Assembly (NCBI RefSeq): GCF_016793285.1
Contig: NZ_JAEUMO010000252.1
Span: forward strand, 1-36,072
Length of the DNA stretch: 36,072 bases
Direction of reading: 5' to 3'
Origin: Phenylobacterium sp.
GTDB lineage: Bacteria > Pseudomonadota > Alphaproteobacteria > Caulobacterales > Caulobacteraceae
The translations under genes were made by a program, and so were the position numbers. This document shows, one piece after another, positions 6,542 through 14,619 of this stretch (position 1 is its first letter; every line of letters starts with the position of its first letter). The notes under the pieces are model-generated. The model ran no database searches. It saw only the letters and a program-made list of their open reading frames with translations, and had not been told where the DNA came from.

Positions 6542-8743
6542 ATGCGCCCGGGCCTGTTCGCCGCCGTTTCACTGCTTGCGCTCGCCGCCGGCGCCGCCCG
6601 CGCCGCCGAGGCGGACGACGCGGCGGTGACCGTCGATCCGCTGAACGTGATCGCCGAACGGACCGAGAAGCCCGCCAGCGAGGTCCCGGCGACGGTCAGC
6701 GTCATCGACGCGGCCCAGCTCGAGGACCGGCTGAACGCGGACATCGCCGACGTGGTCAAGTTCGAGCCGAACGTGAGCGTGCGTTCTGGGCCGGCCCGGT
6801 TCGGCGCCGCGCTGGGGACAACCGGCCGCGACGGCAACACCGGCTTCAACATCCGCGGCCTCGAAGGCAACCGGGTGCTGATCCAGATGGACGGCGTGCG
6901 CCTGCCCGACGGCTTCACCTTCGGCGCCCAGGCCGTGGGCCGCGGCGACTACCAGGACCTCGACCTGATCAAGCGGGTGGAGATCCTGCGCGGGCCCGCG
7001 TCGGCGCTCTACGGGAGCGACGGCGTGGCGGGCGCCGTGAGCTTCACCACCAAGGATCCGGCCGACTTCCTCCCCACAGACGGCGGCCGGACCCATTGGG
7101 GCGGTCGCGTGCGTGGCTTCGCGGCTTCGGCCGACGACAGCGCGGGCGCGACCGCCGTACTTGCCGGCCGCCAGGGCCAGGTCTCGGCCATGGTCGCCTA
7201 CACCTACCGCGAGGCGGACGAGACCGAGACGCAAGGCAAGAACGACTCGGCCAACACCGACCGCACGACGGCCAACCCGCAGAGCTTCCTGAGCCGCTCG
7301 GTGCTGGGCAAGCTGGTCTTCGACATCTCGGACGACAACCGCATCCGGCTGACCGCGGAGCACTTCGACCGCGGGGTGAAGGCCGACGTCCTGAGCGGCA
7401 TCGCCAAGCCGCCGCTGGCGGCGACCAGCGTGCTGCGCCTGAAGGCCGCCGACGAGACCGGGCGCGACCGTGTCGCCCTGGACCAGCGCTGGACGATCGG
7501 CGCGGGTCCCGTCGAGCGGGTGTCGTGGACCGCCTACTGGCAGAAGAGCACGACGGTCCAGTTCACGGCCGAGGATCGCAACACCGCCGCCGACCGGACG
7601 CGGCTCGCCACCTTCGACAACCGCGTCCAGGGCCTCGCGGCGGAACTGGAGAGCGGCTTCGAGGCCGGCGGGACGGCGCACCGGCTGATCTACGGCCTCG
7701 ACGTCTCGAAGACGCGGCAGACGGGCCTGCGCGACGGCACGGTCCCGCCGGTCGGGGAGACCTTCCCGACGCGCGCGTTCCCGACGACGAACTACACCCT
7801 GCTCGGCGTGTTCGTGCAGGACGAGATCGCGTTGATGGGGGGCCGGCTGACGCTCTATCCGGCGCTGCGCTGGGACCGCTACGAGCTGAACCCCAAGGCC
7901 GACGCGCTGCTGGGCGGCTTGGTCCCGGCGGGCTCGGACGGCGACCGGCTGTCGCCGAAGCTGGCGCTGGTGTTCAAGCCGACCGAGACGGTGCGGCTGT
8001 TCGCCAACTACAGCCGCGGCTTCCGTGCGCCGTCGCCGAGCCAGGTGAACAACGCCTTCTCCAACCCGATCCAGAACTACCGTTCGATCCCAAACCCCGA
8101 CCTGAAGCCCGAGACCAGCGAGGCGTTCGAGGGCGGCGCGCGCTGGGTCACGCCGACATGGTCGGTGGAGGTCGTGGGCTTCACCGCCGAGTACGACAAC
8201 TTCATCGAGCAGTTGCAGGTCAGCGGGAGCTTCACGCCCGCCAGTCCGGGCGTCTTCCAGTTCGTGAACCTGACGAAGGTGAAGATCCACGGCCTGGAGG
8301 CCCGCGCGCGGGCGCAGTTCGCCGCCGGCTTCGGCGGCTTCGCCGGGATCGGCTACGCCAGGGGCGACAGCTATACGCCGGCGAAGGCGCCGCTGGACTC
8401 GGTCGATCCCGTGAAGGCGAGCGCGGGCGTGAGCTGGCGCGCGCCGGACGGCCGCTTCGGCGGCGAGCTGGCGGCGACACATTCCGAGCGCAAGGCCGCG
8501 AGCCGGATCGCGGTCGCCTGCACGCCGGCGTGCCATCGGCCGGGGGCGTTCACCGTGTTCGACGTGACCGCCTTCTGGAAGGTGACCGACGACGTCACCG
8601 TGCGCGGCGGCCTCTTCAACCTGACCGACGAGAAATACGCCTACTGGAGCGACGTGCGTGGGCTATCGTCCACCGCCGTCAGCCGCGACGCCTACACCCA
8701 GCCGGGGCGGAACGCCTCCGTCTCGCTCACCTACGACTTCTGA
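6542..8743 (+). CDS. TonB-dependent haemoglobin/haem-type outer-membrane receptor
   Basis: This 733-aa outer-membrane receptor imports a haem or iron source using TonB energy. It has a signal peptide (MRPGLFAAVSLLALAAGAARA), then a plug domain at about residues 30-165 (VIAERTEKPASEVPATVSVID; GFNIRGLEGNRVLIQMDGVRLPDG split as two family blocks; VEILRGPASALYGSDGVAGAVSF). A long beta-barrel follows, including NYSRGFRAPSPSQVNNAF and NPDLKPETSEAFEGGARW, typical of haemoglobin/transferrin/lactoferrin-type receptors. It ends in VSLTYDF, the expected terminal Phe. Two Cys (CTPAC) lie in a predicted loop near residue 660. The Fur-like operator upstream and the overlap with the DUF6607 gene support a haem-uptake operon. 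Confidence 0.93.
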   Translation: MRPGLFAAVSLLALAAGAARAAEADDAAVTVDPLNVIAERTEKPASEVPATVSVIDAAQLEDRLNADIADVVKFEPNVSVRSGPARFGAALGTTGRDGNTGFNIRGLEGNRVLIQMDGVRLPDGFTFGAQAVGRGDYQDLDLIKRVEILRGPASALYGSDGVAGAVSFTTKDPADFLPTDGGRTHWGGRVRGFAASADDSAGATAVLAGRQGQVSAMVAYTYREADETETQGKNDSANTDRTTANPQSFLSRSVLGKLVFDISDDNRIRLTAEHFDRGVKADVLSGIAKPPLAATSVLRLKAADETGRDRVALDQRWTIGAGPVERVSWTAYWQKSTTVQFTAEDRNTAADRTRLATFDNRVQGLAAELESGFEAGGTAHRLIYGLDVSKTRQTGLRDGTVPPVGETFPTRAFPTTNYTLLGVFVQDEIALMGGRLTLYPALRWDRYELNPKADALLGGLVPAGSDGDRLSPKLALVFKPTETVRLFANYSRGFRAPSPSQVNNAFSNPIQNYRSIPNPDLKPETSEAFEGGARWVTPTWSVEVVGFTAEYDNFIEQLQVSGSFTPASPGVFQFVNLTKVKIHGLEARARAQFAAGFGGFAGIGYARGDSYTPAKAPLDSVDPVKASAGVSWRAPDGRFGGELAATHSERKAASRIAVACTPACHRPGAFTVFDVTAFWKVTDDVTVRGGLFNLTDEKYAYWSDVRGLSSTAVSRDAYTQPGRNASVSLTYDF

Positions 8744-9723
8744 TGGACAAGCCCATGACCACGCGCCGCACCTGCCTCGCCCTGACCGCCGCCTTCGCGG
8801 TGACCTACGCCCTGCCGGCCGCCGCGGCGGGCAAGCCGTCCGCCGAGGACCGCGCCTCCATCCTGGCGATGGCGGGCGACTACAAGGTCCGCTTCGACAT
8901 GCGCGAGACCGTCCCGTTCGTCGGCGACTACAAGCCGCTGGAGCCGAAGCGGAGCGGCGGCTACGAGTCGGTGCGGGGGATCGAGGACCGCGGCGACTTC
9001 ATCAGCCTGCAGCACATGCTGGTGGTCGACGGCGAGGACAAGAAGCCCGTCGTCGTGAAGCACTGGCGGCAGGACTGGACGTTCCAGCCGGCGAAGGTGG
9101 TGGTCTACGAGAGCGCCGGGCGCTGGGTGCTGAAGGCCGTGCCCGCCGCGCAGCGCAAGGGCGCCTGGTCGCAGACAGTCTGGCAGACGGACGACTCCCC
9201 GCGCTACGGCGGCGTCGGCAAGTGGGTCTACGACCATGGCGTGGCGCGCTGGCAGAGCGACGAGACGCTGCGGCCCCTGGCGCGCCGCGACGCGGTCCGC
9301 CATCCGATCTACACCTGGTACGTCGGCGTGAACCGCCATGCGCTGACGCCCACGGGCTGGGTCCACGAGCAGGACAACGCCAAGGTGGGCGAGCGCGACG
9401 GCAAGCCCGTCACCTACGTCCACGAGGTGGTGGTCAACACCTACGACAGGTTCAACGGCTATCCGGTGGCGGCGGCCGACGACTACTGGGCCAAGACCAA
9501 GGGCTACTGGGCCGACGTGCGCACGGCCTGGGACGCGGCGATCGCCCGGGACGGCGGCGTGCGCGTCACCGAGGAGGCGCAGGCCGGCTCGGTGACGGGC
9601 CCGAAGCTGATGGGCCTGGCCGACGAGATCGCCGAGGGGAAGATCGAGGTCGCCAAGGCCACGGCCGAAGCGAAGGCGCTGATCGCGGGCGCCGAGAAGG
9701 CCCGGCCGCTGGCGTCGCGGTAA
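8743..9723 (+). CDS. DUF6607 family secreted protein, partner of TonB receptor
   Basis: The product is 326 aa with an N-terminal signal peptide (TCLALTAAFAVTYALPAAAA). Its body is rich in aromatic and charged residues and contains YKVRFDMRETVPF, VVKHWRQDWTFQPAKVVVYE and HPIYTWYVGVNRHALTPTGWVHEQDN. I recognise this as the DUF6607 family, commonly encoded directly after haem-type TonB receptors; its biochemical role is unknown. The ATG at 8743 overlaps the receptor stop codon (8741-8743), which implies translational coupling and the same Fur control. A second in-frame ATG at 8755 is possible. The stop codon lies directly before repeat copy A. Confidence 0.82.
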   Translation: MDKPMTTRRTCLALTAAFAVTYALPAAAAGKPSAEDRASILAMAGDYKVRFDMRETVPFVGDYKPLEPKRSGGYESVRGIEDRGDFISLQHMLVVDGEDKKPVVVKHWRQDWTFQPAKVVVYESAGRWVLKAVPAAQRKGAWSQTVWQTDDSPRYGGVGKWVYDHGVARWQSDETLRPLARRDAVRHPIYTWYVGVNRHALTPTGWVHEQDNAKVGERDGKPVTYVHEVVVNTYDRFNGYPVAAADDYWAKTKGYWADVRTAWDAAIARDGGVRVTEEAQAGSVTGPKLMGLADEIAEGKIEVAKATAEAKALIAGAEKARPLASR

Positions 9724-9816
9724 GGCCTCTCCCCCGAGCGCCAAAGGCGCGAAGAGGGGGAGAGGGTAGGGAGAGGGCCGGCTGGGTGACTCCGTTGGAA
9801 CGTCGAGGACCCGCGA
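9724..9816 (+). repeat. GA-rich hairpin repeat, family 1 copy A (left flank of DUF559 gene)
   Basis: The outer part folds as a perfect 10-bp stem, CCTCTCCCCC paired with GGGGGAGAGG, around GAGCGCCAAAGGCGCG. It is followed by a linker (AGGGTAGGGAGAGGGCCGGC) and then CTCCGTTGG and GTCGAGG blocks up to about 9816. Copy B at 10,210-10,323 is its reverse complement; copies C (16,906) and D (17,027) are further members. The repeat starts at the stop of the DUF6607 gene and ends 1 bp before the stop of the DUF559 gene. Confidence 0.85.
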
Positions 9817-9817
9817 T

Positions 9818-10186
9818 CTATCGCCGCTCACCGCCGCAGGCGGCGAGAATGGTGTCGCATACGCCTTCGCGGTTCATCAGAACCGCGGAGTTCCAGAAGC
9901 GGAGGACTCGTAGGCCGCGGTCATTCAGGTACGCGGTGCGACGGGTATCATACGCGACCTGCTCGGCGTGCTGGCTTCCGTCGACCTCCACTACAAGCCG
10001 GGCGTCGCGGCACAGAAAGTCGAGAATGTAGGGCCCGAAAGGGACCTGCCGCTTCCAGTCCCAGCCCCCAAGCCTGTCAGCGCGGAGCATATTCCACAGC
10101 CGAGCTTCAGCATCAGTCTCTTCGCGCCGGTGCGTCTTCGCGCGATGAACGAGGATCTTGCGCCGGACGTTGCGGATAATGCCCAT
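9818..10186 (-). CDS. DUF559 endonuclease-domain protein (Vsr/PD-(D/E)xK-like)
   Basis: This 122-aa protein is a DUF559 member, a compact nuclease-like fold related to Vsr and other PD-(D/E)xK enzymes. The core is PFGPYILDFLCRDARLVVEVDG, with Asp56, Glu67 and Asp69 as likely metal ligands, followed by SQH and the RTAYLNDRGLRVLRFWNSAVL segment that ends this family. The N-terminus is basic (RNVRRKILVHRAKTHRREE), as expected for DNA binding. The ATG at 10,186 is preferred over the GTG at 10,192. By hand count its GC is about 62%, lower than the 70% or more of its neighbours, which suggests separate ancestry. It is enclosed by inverted repeat copies A and B and has no other gene partner. Its activity and target are unknown. 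Confidence 0.9.
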   Translation of the reverse strand: MGIIRNVRRKILVHRAKTHRREETDAEARLWNMLRADRLGGWDWKRQVPFGPYILDFLCRDARLVVEVDGSQHAEQVAYDTRRTAYLNDRGLRVLRFWNSAVLMNREGVCDTILAACGGERR

Positions 10187-10188
10187 CG

Positions 10189-10210
10189 GCACAATGTTCG
10201 CATAATGTTC
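10189..10210 (-). promoter_or_regulatory. Tandem 11-bp direct repeats before the DUF559 start
   Basis: Two abutting 11-mers, GCACAATGTTC (10,189-10,199) and GCATAATGTTC (10,200-10,210), differ at one base and are about one helical turn long. They lie immediately upstream of the DUF559 start codon on its coding strand (read there as GAACATTRTGC). CATTAT could also serve as a -10 element. Their position suggests a promoter or operator, but no regulator is known. Confidence 0.45.
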
Positions 10211-10323
10211 TCATGGCGGTCAAGGCCCGCGGGGCCTCGACAGGCCAACGGAGCAGCCCAGCCGGCCCTCTCCCTGCCCTCTCCCTCTCCGTTCGCTACG
10301 CTCCACGGGGGGAGAGGCGCCTG
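10210..10323 (-). repeat. GA-rich hairpin repeat, family 1 copy B (right flank of DUF559 gene)
   Basis: Read on the minus strand this copy aligns with copy A: GCCTCTCCCCC, a hairpin loop, GAGAGGGCAGGGAGAGGGCC, GGCTGGG, CTCCGTTGG and GTCGAGG-CCCGCG blocks in the same order and spacing. It therefore forms the inverted partner of copy A around the DUF559 gene. Its outer end encodes the last residues of the VanZ-like protein, so repeat and gene overlap. Confidence 0.85.
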
Positions 10324-10658
10324 GCCAGCGCGAACGGGACGAGGGCGGCGGCGACGCCGCCGATGTTGGAGGCGACGTCCTTCCACTGGAACGTGCCCGA
10401 GACGAGGCCGAAGACCTGCATCAGCTCGAAGGTCATGGCGACGCCCAGGAAGCCGGCGCCGATCAGCCAGGGGCTGACGCGGGGCAGCGACACGATGGTC
10501 AGCACGGTCAGCAGGTAGCCGTAGGCGACATGCTCGACGACGTCGGCGGGCGGGGCGTTGCGCGCGGCGTCGTGGTGCGGGTCGATCGCGCCGGAGAAGG
10601 CGACGGCCAGCACGCCCAGGAGGGCGATCCGGCCGGCCCAGGCGATCAGGGTCTGCAA
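10296..10658 (-). CDS. VanZ family small membrane protein
   Basis: This is a roughly 120-aa integral membrane protein with about four hydrophobic segments. It contains the VanZ-like pattern DVVEHVAYGYLLTVLTI, then GVAMTFELMQVFGLVSGTFQWKDVASNIGG, where the E-x-x-Q and D-x-x-x-N signature of the family is visible. VanZ-like proteins are linked to glycopeptide tolerance in some bacteria, but most are uncharacterised. No ATG or GTG start fits; the TTG at 10,658, 2 bp after the htpX stop, is the best guess. The C-terminal residues (RLSPRGA) are encoded within repeat copy B, so the tail may have been replaced by repeat insertion. Confidence 0.8.
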   Translation of the reverse strand: MQTLIAWAGRIALLGVLAVAFSGAIDPHHDAARNAPPADVVEHVAYGYLLTVLTIVSLPRVSPWLIGAGFLGVAMTFELMQVFGLVSGTFQWKDVASNIGGVAAALVPFALARRLSPRGA

Positions 10659-10660
10659 GG

Positions 10661-11590
10661 CTAGGACCAGGGGCCGATGCGGCGGGTCCCGGCCGTGACC
10701 GGGACGGCCGTCTGGCGCGGGCGACCGCCCAGGCGCTGGGCATGGTCCATCAGCGCCGCGACGCGGTTCTCGGTCGAGGGGTGGGTCGAGAAGAGGTTGT
10801 CGGCGCCGCCGCCGGCCAGCGGGTTGACGATGAACATGTGGGCCGTGGCCGGATTGCGTTCCGCGTCGGGATTGACGTAGCCGCCGCGGGCGTAGGCGTC
10901 GATCTTCTGGAGCGCCGAGGCCAGGGCCTGCGGATCGCCCGACAGCTCGGCGCCCTCGCGGTCGGCCTCGTACTCGCGGCCGCGGCTGATCGCCATCTGC
11001 ACCAGGGCGGCGGCCATCGGCGCGACGATCATCATCACGATCGTGCCGACGATGCCGGTGGGCCGGCCCTCGCCGTCGCGGCCGCCGAACAGGAAGGCGA
11101 AGTTGGCGAGCGCGCCGATGGCCCCGGCGATGGTGGCCGTGATGGTCATCGTCAGGGTGTCGCGGTGCTTCACGTGCGCCAGTTCGTGGGCCATGACGCC
11201 GCGGATCTCGCGGCGGTCGAGCATGCCCAGGAGGCCGCGCGTGGCGGCGACGGCGGCGTGGTCGGGGTCGCGGCCGGTGGCGAAGGCGTTCGGCTGGTCC
11301 TGGTCGATGACGTAGACCCGGGGCGCGGGCATGCTCGCGCGGGCGGCCAGTTCGTGGACGTCCTGGACGTAGGCGCGGATCAGCAGCTCCGGGTGGCCGG
11401 CGTCGACCTCGGTCGCGCGGTACATGGCCAGCACGATCCTGTCGGCGTTCCAGTAGCTGACGAGGTTCATGGCGCCCGCGAACACGAGTGCGACCGCCAT
11501 GCCGACCGCGCCGCCGACGACGTAGCCCACGCCGGCGAACAGGGCCGTCATCACGGCCAGCAGCATGAAGGTGCGAAGGTGGTTGCGCAT
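10661..11590 (-). CDS. htpX: Zinc metalloprotease HtpX
   Basis: HtpX is a 309-aa inner-membrane M48 protease that degrades misfolded membrane proteins. Two N-terminal hydrophobic segments (residues 8-30 and 31-48) precede the catalytic helix [14 protein letters not shown], with zinc ligands His135 and His139 and catalytic Glu136. A second hydrophobic pair follows, then [15 protein letters not shown] with the third zinc ligand Glu. [13 protein letters not shown] near the C-terminus is also typical. Start: ATG at 11,590 (MRNHLRTF, the usual family N-terminus); an in-frame ATG at 11,614 exists. The VanZ-like gene follows 2 bp downstream, suggesting co-transcription. Confidence 0.95.
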   Translation of the reverse strand: MRNHLRTFMLLAVMTALFAGVGYVVGGAVGMAVALVFAGAMNLVSYWNADRIVLAMYRATEVDAGHPELLIRAYVQDVHELAARASMPAPRVYVIDQDQPNAFATGRDPDHAAVAATRGLLGMLDRREIRGVMAHELAHVKHRDTLTMTITATIAGAIGALANFAFLFGGRDGEGRPTGIVGTIVMMIVAPMAAALVQMAISRGREYEADREGAELSGDPQALASALQKIDAYARGGYVNPDAERNPATAHMFIVNPLAGGGADNLFSTHPSTENRVAALMDHAQRLGGRPRQTAVPVTAGTRRIGPWS

Positions 11591-11611
11591 GCCCGCGAAT
11601 ATGATGTCGCA

Positions 11612-11623
11612 CATACGCGTATG
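11612..11623. promoter_or_regulatory. Palindrome CATACGCGTATG upstream of htpX
   Basis: A perfect 12-bp palindrome lies 22 bp upstream of the htpX start, in the 89-bp gap between htpX and the GGDEF-EAL gene. A neighbouring GCGCGTAC partly repeats the half site. It could be an operator for stress control of htpX, but a palindrome this short may occur by chance. Confidence 0.3.
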
Positions 11624-11679
11624 CAAGCGCGTACACAGCTTCCCGCGCAGGCGCGCAGCCCGGGGAGCGGGAGAGGCGT

Positions 11680-13062
11680 TCAGCTCGCGGCGGCGAGTTC
11701 GAGCGGGGGCCCGTTCACGTCGCGCAGGAGCGCCTCCATGGCCTCGCCCGGCATCGGCCTGGCGAAGAAGTAGCCCTGCATGCGGTCGCAGCCGGCCGAG
11801 CGCAGGAACAGCGCCTGGCCCTCGTCCTCGACGCCCTCGGCGGTGATGCGCACGCCCAGCGAGCGGGCGGCGTGCAGCATCGAGGCGATCAGCTTGGAGA
11901 CCCGCGGGTCGCGGCCGATGCCGTCGATGAGCGAACGGTCCAGCTTCACCGTCTGGATCGGCAGCGCCATCAGCGCGCGAAGGTTGGAGTAGCCGGTGCC
12001 GAAGTCGTCGAGGGCCACGCGCACGCCCTTGGCGGCGAGGCGCTCGATGTGGCGGCGCGCCAGGCCGAGATCGGACACCAGGAACGTCTCGGTGATCTCG
12101 ACGCACAGCGCCGTGGCCGGCAGCTCGGTGGCGGCGAGGCGGCCGATCAGCTTGCGCGAGAAGCCGGGGTCCAGCAGGTCGCGCGGGCTGACGTTGCAGG
12201 CGACCAGCTCGATCAGGCCCTGCGCCACCCAGGGCGCGGTCTGGGCGCAGGCGGCCTCGAACACGGCCTCGTCGATGGAGCGGATCAGGCTCAGCTCCTC
12301 GGCCATCGGCACGAAGGCGGCGGGGCTGAGCAGGCCCTTCTCGGGGTGGTTCCAGCGCGCCAGCACCTCCACGCCGACCACGCGGCCGGTCATCGCCTCG
12401 ACGATGGGCTGGAACCACGGGACGATCTCGCCGGCCGGGATGGCGCGGCGCAGCTCGGCCTCGAGCGTGCGGCGGTGCTCGCTCTCGGCGCGGAGCTCGG
12501 CGTCGAACGCCGACCAGGCGCGGCCGCCGCGCGCCTTGGCGCGGTAGAGGGCCATGTCGGCGAAACGCTGGAGGTCGGCCGCGTCGTGGGCGTCGCGCGG
12601 GAAGACCGCCACGCCGACCGAGCCGCCGGGGGCGACCTGGCGGCCGTAGATCTGCGCCGGCTGGGCGAGGGCGGCGACGAGGCGCTCGGCGCGGGCGGCG
12701 ACGTCGGGATCGCCGGAGATCACCGCGAACTCGTCGCCGCCGAGGCGGGCGATCAGCTCGCCGGGGTCCGCGTCGTCGCGCAGGCGCTGGCCCAGTTCCG
12801 CCAGCAGGAGGTCGCCGGCGTGGTGGCCCAGGCTGTCGTTCAGGCCCTTGAAGCGGTCGAGGTCGATGACGAAGAGGGCGACGGCGGCTCCGGTGTCGCG
12901 GGCGGCTTCGAGACGCTCGCACAGGCCCGAGGTGAAGGCGCCGCGGTTGACCAGGCCGGTGAGCGAATCCGTCTGGGCCAGGCGCAGCGTCATCGCGCGC
13001 TCGGCTTCCAGCTCGGCCACGCGCGCGGCCAGCGCTTCGAGACTGTTCGGCGGATGCGGCAA
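11680..13062 (-). CDS. Diguanylate cyclase/phosphodiesterase (GGDEF-EAL)
   Basis: This 460-aa cytoplasmic c-di-GMP enzyme has a short N-terminal coiled-coil-like helix ([17 protein letters not shown]), a GGDEF domain (about residues 28-190) and an EAL domain (about 210-450), with no PAS, REC or membrane segment. The cyclase motif is intact ([10 protein letters not shown], residues 106-115). The inhibitory RxxD site is replaced by DPGE just before it. EAL motifs look catalytically complete: EVLARW in place of EAL-x-[39 protein letters not shown] and MQGYFF. Both activities are therefore possible. The start is uncertain: only TTG (13,062) or CTG codons precede the conserved region. Confidence 0.93.
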   Translation of the reverse strand: MPHPPNSLEALAARVAELEAERAMTLRLAQTDSLTGLVNRGAFTSGLCERLEAARDTGAAVALFVIDLDRFKGLNDSLGHHAGDLLLAELGQRLRDDADPGELIARLGGDEFAVISGDPDVAARAERLVAALAQPAQIYGRQVAPGGSVGVAVFPRDAHDAADLQRFADMALYRAKARGGRAWSAFDAELRAESEHRRTLEAELRRAIPAGEIVPWFQPIVEAMTGRVVGVEVLARWNHPEKGLLSPAAFVPMAEELSLIRSIDEAVFEAACAQTAPWVAQGLIELVACNVSPRDLLDPGFSRKLIGRLAATELPATALCVEITETFLVSDLGLARRHIERLAAKGVRVALDDFGTGYSNLRALMALPIQTVKLDRSLIDGIGRDPRVSKLIASMLHAARSLGVRITAEGVEDEGQALFLRSAGCDRMQGYFFARPMPGEAMEALLRDVNGPPLELAAAS

Positions 13063-13167
13063 GGGCGGCGGCTGCGACGGGGTCCAGGTGCGGCCCAGAC
13101 CCTTGCCCCGACGAGCCTAACGCCGGGTTGAGGCGCGTGGTTTACAATTCCTCTCCCGCCGCAGGCC

Positions 13168-13252
13168 ATCGACCACCAAGCACACCAAGGCCACGAAGAG
13201 GCCCCGCGCGGCCCTGGACGCCTGGGTGTGCCTGGTGGTCTTGGTGTCGAGA
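13168..13252. repeat. Imperfect periodic inverted repeat (ACCAAG type)
   Basis: The gap between the symporter and GGDEF-EAL genes contains a left arm of CCACCAAGCA / CACCAAGGC / CACGAAGAG units and a right arm of GGTGTGCCTGGTGGTCTTGG type, which is roughly its reverse complement across about 25 bp. The 9-10-nt period and inverted layout match family 2, but with a different unit sequence. It may form an RNA hairpin after the symporter stop codon. Confidence 0.6.
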
Positions 13253-13269
13253 GAGGGCGCTGGCGCGCC

Positions 13270-14517
13270 TCAGGCCTGGGCGGGTCCGGCCGCCGGCTCC
13301 TGGATCTCGTTTTCCCACTTGGCGACGACGGCGCTGGCGACCGAGTTGCCGACCACGTTGGTGGCCGAGCGGCCCATGTCGAGCAGGTGGTCGACGGCGA
13401 GGATCAGCGCGATGCCGGCCTCGGGCAGGTCGAAGAAGGTGAGGGTGGCGGCGATGACCACCAGCGAGGCGCGCGGCACGCCCGCCATCCCCTTCGAGGT
13501 CACCATCAGCAGGCCCAGCATGGTGATCTGCTGGGCGATGGTCATCTCGATCCCGTAGACCTGCGCGATGAACAGCGTCGCGAAGGTGCAGTACATCATC
13601 GAGCCGTCGAGGTTGAACGAGTAGCCGAGCGGCAGGACGAAGCTGGCGACCTTGCGGCTGATGCCCCACTTCTGGAGCTCCTCCAGCGTGCGCGGGTAGG
13701 CGGCCTCCGACGAGGCGGTGGAGAAGGCGAGCAGGGTGGGCGCGCGGATCTGGCCGATCAGCTTCAGCACCCGCGGGCCGGCGATAATGACGCCCGCCAG
13801 GATCAGCAGGCCCCACAGGATCGTCAGCGACAGGTAGAAGCCGCCGACGAACTTGGCGTAGGTGAAGATCACCTCGACGCCGCGGGTCGCGATCGAGGCG
13901 GCGAGCGCGGCGAAGATGGCGAACGGCGCCGTCTTCATGACGTAGCCGGTCACCTTCAGCATGATGGTCGCGCCCTGCTCGACGGCGGTCAGGACGGCCG
14001 GCGCGCGGTCGTCGATGGCCGAGACGGCGGTGCCGACGAACACCGAGAAGACGACGATCTGCAGGATCTCGTTCCGGGCCATGGCGTCGAAGATCGACGA
14101 GGGCACCAGATGGGTCACGAACTCGCGCAGCGTGAACTTCGACATGTCGACGGCGGTGGTGGCCGCGGCGGCGTCGGTGGCCTGGTGCAGACCCACGCCG
14201 GGCTGCAGCAGGTGGACCATCACCAGGCCCAGCAGCAGCGAGACGATCGAGGCGCAGATGAACCAGAAGATGGTCTTCACGCCGACGCGGCCCACCTCGG
14301 AGGCGTCCCCCATGTGGGCGATGCCGGCCACCAGCGTGGTGAACACGAGCGGCGCGATGATCATCTTGATCAGCCGCAGGAAGATGTCGGTGATGATCGA
14401 GAGGTTGCCCGCGATCTCCTTCGCCTGGTCGGCGGAGAAGTTCACGTTGATGGCCCAGCCGACGAGGACGCCGAGCACCATTGCGCCCACGACGAGCCAG
14501 GTGAAGAGACGGTTCAT
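13270..14517 (-). CDS. Dicarboxylate/amino acid:cation symporter (DAACS family, DctA/GltP-like)
   Basis: This 415-aa inner-membrane secondary transporter couples Na+ or H+ to uptake of C4-dicarboxylates or acidic amino acids. Family motifs are clear: the serine-rich re-entrant loop FSTASSEAAYPRTLEEL, the TM7 motif GYSFNLDGSMMY, the second re-entrant loop KGMAGVPRASLVV, and the TM8 substrate-binding segment DHLLDMGRSATNVVGNSVA with its Asp, Arg and Asn. The N-terminus is MNRLFTWLVVGAMVLG from the ATG at 14,517, preceded by CTGAGGTG as ribosome-binding site. An upstream in-frame start at 14,589 is rejected because the extension is not conserved-looking. Aspartate/glutamate versus succinate cannot be separated by eye. 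Confidence 0.93.
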   Translation of the reverse strand: MNRLFTWLVVGAMVLGVLVGWAINVNFSADQAKEIAGNLSIITDIFLRLIKMIIAPLVFTTLVAGIAHMGDASEVGRVGVKTIFWFICASIVSLLLGLVMVHLLQPGVGLHQATDAAAATTAVDMSKFTLREFVTHLVPSSIFDAMARNEILQIVVFSVFVGTAVSAIDDRAPAVLTAVEQGATIMLKVTGYVMKTAPFAIFAALAASIATRGVEVIFTYAKFVGGFYLSLTILWGLLILAGVIIAGPRVLKLIGQIRAPTLLAFSTASSEAAYPRTLEELQKWGISRKVASFVLPLGYSFNLDGSMMYCTFATLFIAQVYGIEMTIAQQITMLGLLMVTSKGMAGVPRASLVVIAATLTFFDLPEAGIALILAVDHLLDMGRSATNVVGNSVASAVVAKWENEIQEPAAGPAQA

Positions 14518-14601
14518 GCACACCTCAGGTGAATTCGGGGGCTGTTGTCGCCGGGAAGCAGCCGTCCGTAAAGCGAACTGGATTCGCAAGCGTCACAAGC
14601 C

Positions 14602-14617
14602 GGCGCTATATAGCGCC
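14602..14617. promoter_or_regulatory. 16-bp perfect palindrome directly before amn
   Basis: GGCGCTATATAGCGCC is a perfect dyad ending 2 bp before the amn ATG, in the 102-bp divergent gap with the symporter gene. It replaces a normal Shine-Dalgarno sequence, so it could be an operator, or a hairpin that hides or shapes the translation start. The TATATA centre could also be part of a -10 element. Confidence 0.5.
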
Positions 14618-14619
14618 CG

